Assembly (NCBI GenBank): GCA_938004375.1
Contig: CALKWH010000333.1
Coordinates: 1 to 12,065, forward strand
Direction: 5' to 3'
Origin: an uncultured Pseudomonadota bacterium
GTDB lineage: Bacteria; Myxococcota_A; Polyangia; HGW-17
Length of the DNA: 12,065 nucleotides
Shown: piece by piece, positions 7,402 through 12,065 of the stretch
How positions within the stretch are numbered: the stretch's first letter is position 1
Layout of the letters: each line of letters starts with the position of its first letter
Program-made: the position numbers and the translations under genes
Notes under the pieces: model-generated
Database searches by the model: none
Told to the model about the DNA's origin: nothing
What the model saw: the letters and a program-made list of their open reading frames with translations, nothing else

Positions 7402-8616
7402 ATGACGGAGTCTGTGACTGGATCGAAGAAGGGCTGGATCGTCACACTGTCGGGCACCGGCATCAACCTGGCGCTGGGCGTGCTCTACACCTGGAGCGTC
7501 ATCTCCAAGGAGATCCCGAAGGAATGGGGTTGGAGCGAGGCCGACAAGGCGTGGCCCTACACCATCGCCTGCCTGGTGTTCGCCTTCATGATGGTCCCCG
7601 CCGGGCGTCTGCAGGACAAGCTGTCTCCGCGCCTGGTGGCCACCATCGGTGGCGTGCTCATCGGCGCCGGCCTGATCCTGGCGAGCTTCGTCGACACCGT
7701 GCTGATGTTCATCCTCTCCTTCGGCGTGGTCAGCGGCACTGGCATCGGCTTCGGCTACGCGGCCGCCACGCCCCCGGCCGTCAAGTGGTTCCCGCCGGCC
7801 AAGACGGGCATGATCGCGGGCATCGTGGTCGCCGGCTTTGGTCTGGCTTCCGTTTATATCGCCCCCATGGTCAAGGCCATGATCGCCGCCAACGGCGTGC
7901 AGAACACGCTGTTGATCCTGGGCTTCGTGTTCCTGGGCGTGGTGGTGGTGCTGGCCCAGTTGTTGGTGAACCCGCCCAAGGCCGCGCCCGCCGCCGGAGC
8001 CGCCGCCAAGGCCGCCTCGGCCAACGACTTCTCGGTCAAGGAGGTGATGTCCACCCCGCAGTTCTACCTGCTGTGGCTCATGTACGCCTTCAACGCCGGC
8101 GCCGGCCTCATGGTCATCGGCAAGCTCGCCGTGGTGGTGCAGGCTCAAGCCAGCTACGAGGGCGGCTTCATCCTGGTGGCGCTCATGGCCATCGGCAACG
8201 CCGGCGGCCGCCTCATCGCGGGCAGCTTCTCGGACAAGATCGGCCGCATTCGCACCATGCAGATCTTCGCCGCGCTGCAGATGCTGCTCATGTTCGCCAT
8301 GCCCAGCCTGGGCACGGTCGCCCTCCTGGTGCCGGCGGCGATCCTGATCGGCGCTTGCTACGGCTCCAACCTGGCGCTGTTCCCCTCGATCACCAAGGAC
8401 TTCTTCGGGCTCAAGAACTTCGGCGTGAACTACGGCCTGGTCTTCACGGCCTGGGGCGTGGGCTCCATCCTGGCTGTCGTGTCCGGCGAGATCAAGAAGC
8501 GCACGGGCTCCTTCGACAACGCCTTCTACCTGGCCGGTGCCCTGCTGGTCGTCTCCATCGCCATCACCTTCCTGATCAAGAAGCCCCTCAAGAAGGAAGC
8601 CGCCGCCGAGGCGTAA
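7402..8616 (+). CDS. MFS transporter, OFA (oxalate/formate antiporter-like) family
   Basis: A 404-residue inner-membrane transporter with about 12 hydrophobic helices in two halves. The start [12 protein letters not shown] is chosen from AAGGAG five bases upstream of the ATG; an in-frame upstream extension has no such site. OFA-family traits are visible: [20 protein letters not shown] at the N-terminus, the loop motif [11 protein letters not shown] in place of the usual DRxGRR, and the segment [19 protein letters not shown] followed by [11 protein letters not shown]. The halves are joined by an Ala/Lys-rich cytoplasmic loop (about residues 191-216). A second DxxGR-like loop [11 protein letters not shown] lies in the C-terminal half. 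Members carry small carboxylates such as oxalate, formate, lactate or pyruvate; the substrate here cannot be told. It has its own promoter region and appears monocistronic, ending convergent to lon. Confidence 0.9.
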   Translation: MTESVTGSKKGWIVTLSGTGINLALGVLYTWSVISKEIPKEWGWSEADKAWPYTIACLVFAFMMVPAGRLQDKLSPRLVATIGGVLIGAGLILASFVDTVLMFILSFGVVSGTGIGFGYAAATPPAVKWFPPAKTGMIAGIVVAGFGLASVYIAPMVKAMIAANGVQNTLLILGFVFLGVVVVLAQLLVNPPKAAPAAGAAAKAASANDFSVKEVMSTPQFYLLWLMYAFNAGAGLMVIGKLAVVVQAQASYEGGFILVALMAIGNAGGRLIAGSFSDKIGRIRTMQIFAALQMLLMFAMPSLGTVALLVPAAILIGACYGSNLALFPSITKDFFGLKNFGVNYGLVFTAWGVGSILAVVSGEIKKRTGSFDNAFYLAGALLVVSIAITFLIKKPLKKEAAAEA

Positions 8617-8662
8617 ACTGGCCCAGAACGAATCCGTCAGAATTGATCCAAGATTCCGCTAA

Positions 8663-8682
8663 GCGACCGGTCATCCGGTCGC
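8663..8682. terminator. Perfect 8-bp hairpin between transporter and lon
   Basis: GCGACCGG (8663-8670) and CCGGTCGC (8675-8682) form a perfect stem around a TCAT tetraloop, 47 bases after the transporter stop. No T run follows on either strand, so it is at best an atypical or rho-assisted bidirectional terminator. Its right arm overlaps the first unit of the adjoining 8-bp repeats, so alternative foldings of the same left arm with later units are possible. Confidence 0.5.
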
Positions 8683-8723
8683 CAGGTCGCCAGGTCGCCA
8701 GGTCGCCAGGTCGCCAGGTCGCC
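8677..8723. repeat. Tandem repeat GGTCGCCA, about six copies
   Basis: Five perfect copies of the 8-base unit start at 8677, 8685, 8693, 8701 and 8709; a sixth lacks its last base (8717-8723). The array lies between convergent genes and is not coding. Confidence 0.95.
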
Positions 8724-8724
8724 C

Positions 8725-8763
8725 GATTTCGATTTCGATTTCGATTTCGATTTCGATTTCGAT
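8725..8763. repeat. Tandem repeat GATTTC, six copies
   Basis: Six perfect six-base units start at 8725, 8731, 8737, 8743, 8749 and 8755, followed by a partial GAT. The array begins one base after the 8-bp repeat and ends about ten bases from the lon stop codon. It is AT-richer than its surroundings. On the minus strand it would be in the lon 3' untranslated region. Confidence 0.95.
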
Positions 8764-8772
8764 CCTGACTCT

Positions 8773-11199
<2,427 letters not shown>

Positions 11200-11219
11200 G
11201 ACAAAGACCTCCGGCCGGC

Positions 11220-11247
11220 AATATAACCTTGAAATGGCTCCTGCAAA
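11220..11247 (-). promoter_or_regulatory. Candidate promoter of lon
   Basis: On the minus strand TTTGCA (11247-11242) and TATATT (11225-11220) are 16 bases apart, in the 63-base gap before lon. The -10 matches consensus at 4/6 and the -35 at 4/6. No clear heat-shock consensus is seen, so lon may also be read through from the upstream gene. Confidence 0.35.
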
Positions 11248-11262
11248 GGGGCGCGGTGAAAA

Positions 11263-12020
11263 TCAGCGACAGTGGGGCTGGTCGTCGGGGCAGGCGATGC
11301 GCAGGTGGAAGTGGTCCCCGTGGGCGGTGTCCGCGCTGAGGACGGCCCGGGCGCGGCGCAGCACGTCGGCCGGGCGGGCCACCGCGTCGGCATACTGGAG
11401 CAAAAGATCCCGGAGCTGGGCGCTGATGAATATTTTTTGTACTTTAACGGTTTTGTGGGTGACGAGAGCCTCGACGAGCTCCCAGTTACGCTCCAGATCG
11501 AAGATCAGGTGGGCGTAACGGCCGGCGCCGCGGGCGAGCTCGTTGAAGTGGACGAACTCCGCGGTCACCACCTGGTAGCGGGAGCGGCGGTCGACGATAT
11601 AGAAGCCCAGATCCACGTCGCGGCCGCTCTGGTGCGAGCGGTGACCCGGAGCGTAACCGCCGCCCCGCGGGCTCAGGTCGCCCACGGTGAGGGTGGATTT
11701 TGGATACAGCCGGACCACCCGGGCGGCGGCGGCCGTGAGCAGGTCCACCAATTCGGGCAGGGCGTAGACGTGGCCGCGCTCCTGGGAGCGCGCCAGGAGC
11801 ACGAACCCCTTGCCGGAGACGGGCATGGTGACCGGGCGGTGGAGCCGGCCGGCGAACGGCGCGCCGATGGAGAGCGGCGACCGGGACTTGCGGATCTGCT
11901 CCATGGGAAAGGCCGCGGGGTCGAACTTCTGCAGGGGGCGCCGACCGGTGGGGGTGGTGCCCACGAGAGTGCATTGCAGACGGCCCTCCCGGTTCAGTTT
12001 GCACTGCCGTGGCAGCGGGG
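11263..12020 (-). CDS. mepA: Penicillin-insensitive murein endopeptidase (MepA-like, family M74), 5'-truncated
   Basis: The frame runs open from its stop at 11263 to the last genomic base at 12020, so the N-terminus and any signal peptide are missing; a GTG at 11964 is probably not the start, because coding-like sequence (CKLNREGRLQC) continues upstream. About 250 residues remain. The family's zinc signatures are clear: GDLSPRGGGYAPGHRSHQSG followed by RDVDLGFYI (metal His and Asp), and the C-terminal HGDHFHLRIACP motif with the third His ligand. MepA-type enzymes cut D-Ala-meso-diaminopimelate cross-links in periplasmic peptidoglycan. The central WELVEALVTHKTVKVQKIFIS also fits the family. 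The protein ends DDQPHCR, like the acidic, Cys-containing MepA C-terminus. It precedes lon by 63 bases and may share its transcript. Confidence 0.9.
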
Positions 12021-12065
12021 AGATCGGAAGAGCGTCGTGTAGGGAAAGAGTGTAGATCTCGGTGG
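12021..12065. other. Illumina TruSeq adapter (sequencing artefact)
   Basis: The last 45 bases begin AGATCGGAAGAGCGTCGTGT and continue as the reverse complement of the TruSeq universal adapter, ending AGATCTCGGTGG, with no mismatch that I can see. This is library adapter left on the contig end. No biological feature should be called across base 12020. Confidence 0.98.

Noticed and set aside
8677..8763. CRISPR array
   Set aside because: The 8-bp and 6-bp units are contiguous with no spacers, and no cas gene is nearby.
11810..12055. Plus-strand frame running into the contig end
   Set aside because: Its last residues are translated adapter, and the rest is antisense to the murein endopeptidase.

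Overview
The window is high-GC DNA (roughly two-thirds G+C by eye) with dense, short-gapped genes. It looks like a Gram-negative bacterium of the Myxococcota or wider former Deltaproteobacteria. That placement is an inference from the strong GC bias at third codon positions, a Cys-repeat lipoprotein, a DnaK-free Lon neighbourhood and a membrane pyrophosphatase with a Pro/Ala tail; no rRNA or phylogenetic marker confirms it. The last 45 bases (12021-12065) are not biological: they match an Illumina TruSeq adapter. This is therefore an untrimmed contig end, and the genome sequence stops at 12020.

Left region (1-2007): the 3' two-thirds or more of a membrane-bound ion-pumping pyrophosphatase (hppA). 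It ends in an unusual ~100-residue Pro/Ala tail with 15 consecutive Pro-Ala units. It is followed by a clear intrinsic terminator and a non-coding stretch rich in perfect hairpins, which separates it from a convergent gene pair.

Middle-left (2008-4310, minus strand): two tandem paralogous genes of no recognised function. Each has a pentapeptide-repeat beta-helix with an exact 20-residue period and a Cys ladder, then a shared unrecognised ~200-residue domain, then a C-terminal CxxC/CxxC zinc ribbon. This is the best candidate in the window for something undescribed.

Middle (4418-8616, plus strand): a bacterial relative of the eukaryotic UPF0462 (C4orf33) family with a possibly leaderless start; a Xaa-Pro aminopeptidase preceded by a 13-base Shine-Dalgarno that is fully complementary to the usual 16S rRNA tail; a secreted lipoprotein made of three 8-cysteine repeats, behind its own extended -10 promoter; and an OFA-type major facilitator transporter behind a TTGACA promoter and a 14-bp palindrome.

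Right region (8617-12020): a convergent spacer with a perfect hairpin and two adjacent tandem repeats (8-bp then 6-bp units), followed on the minus strand by lon protease and, upstream of it, a 5'-truncated penicillin-insensitive murein endopeptidase. Themes are cell-envelope and proteolysis housekeeping (PPase, aminopeptidase, Lon, MepA-type hydrolase) with lineage-specific accessory proteins between them. There is no sign of phage, transposase, CRISPR, tRNA or rRNA genes.
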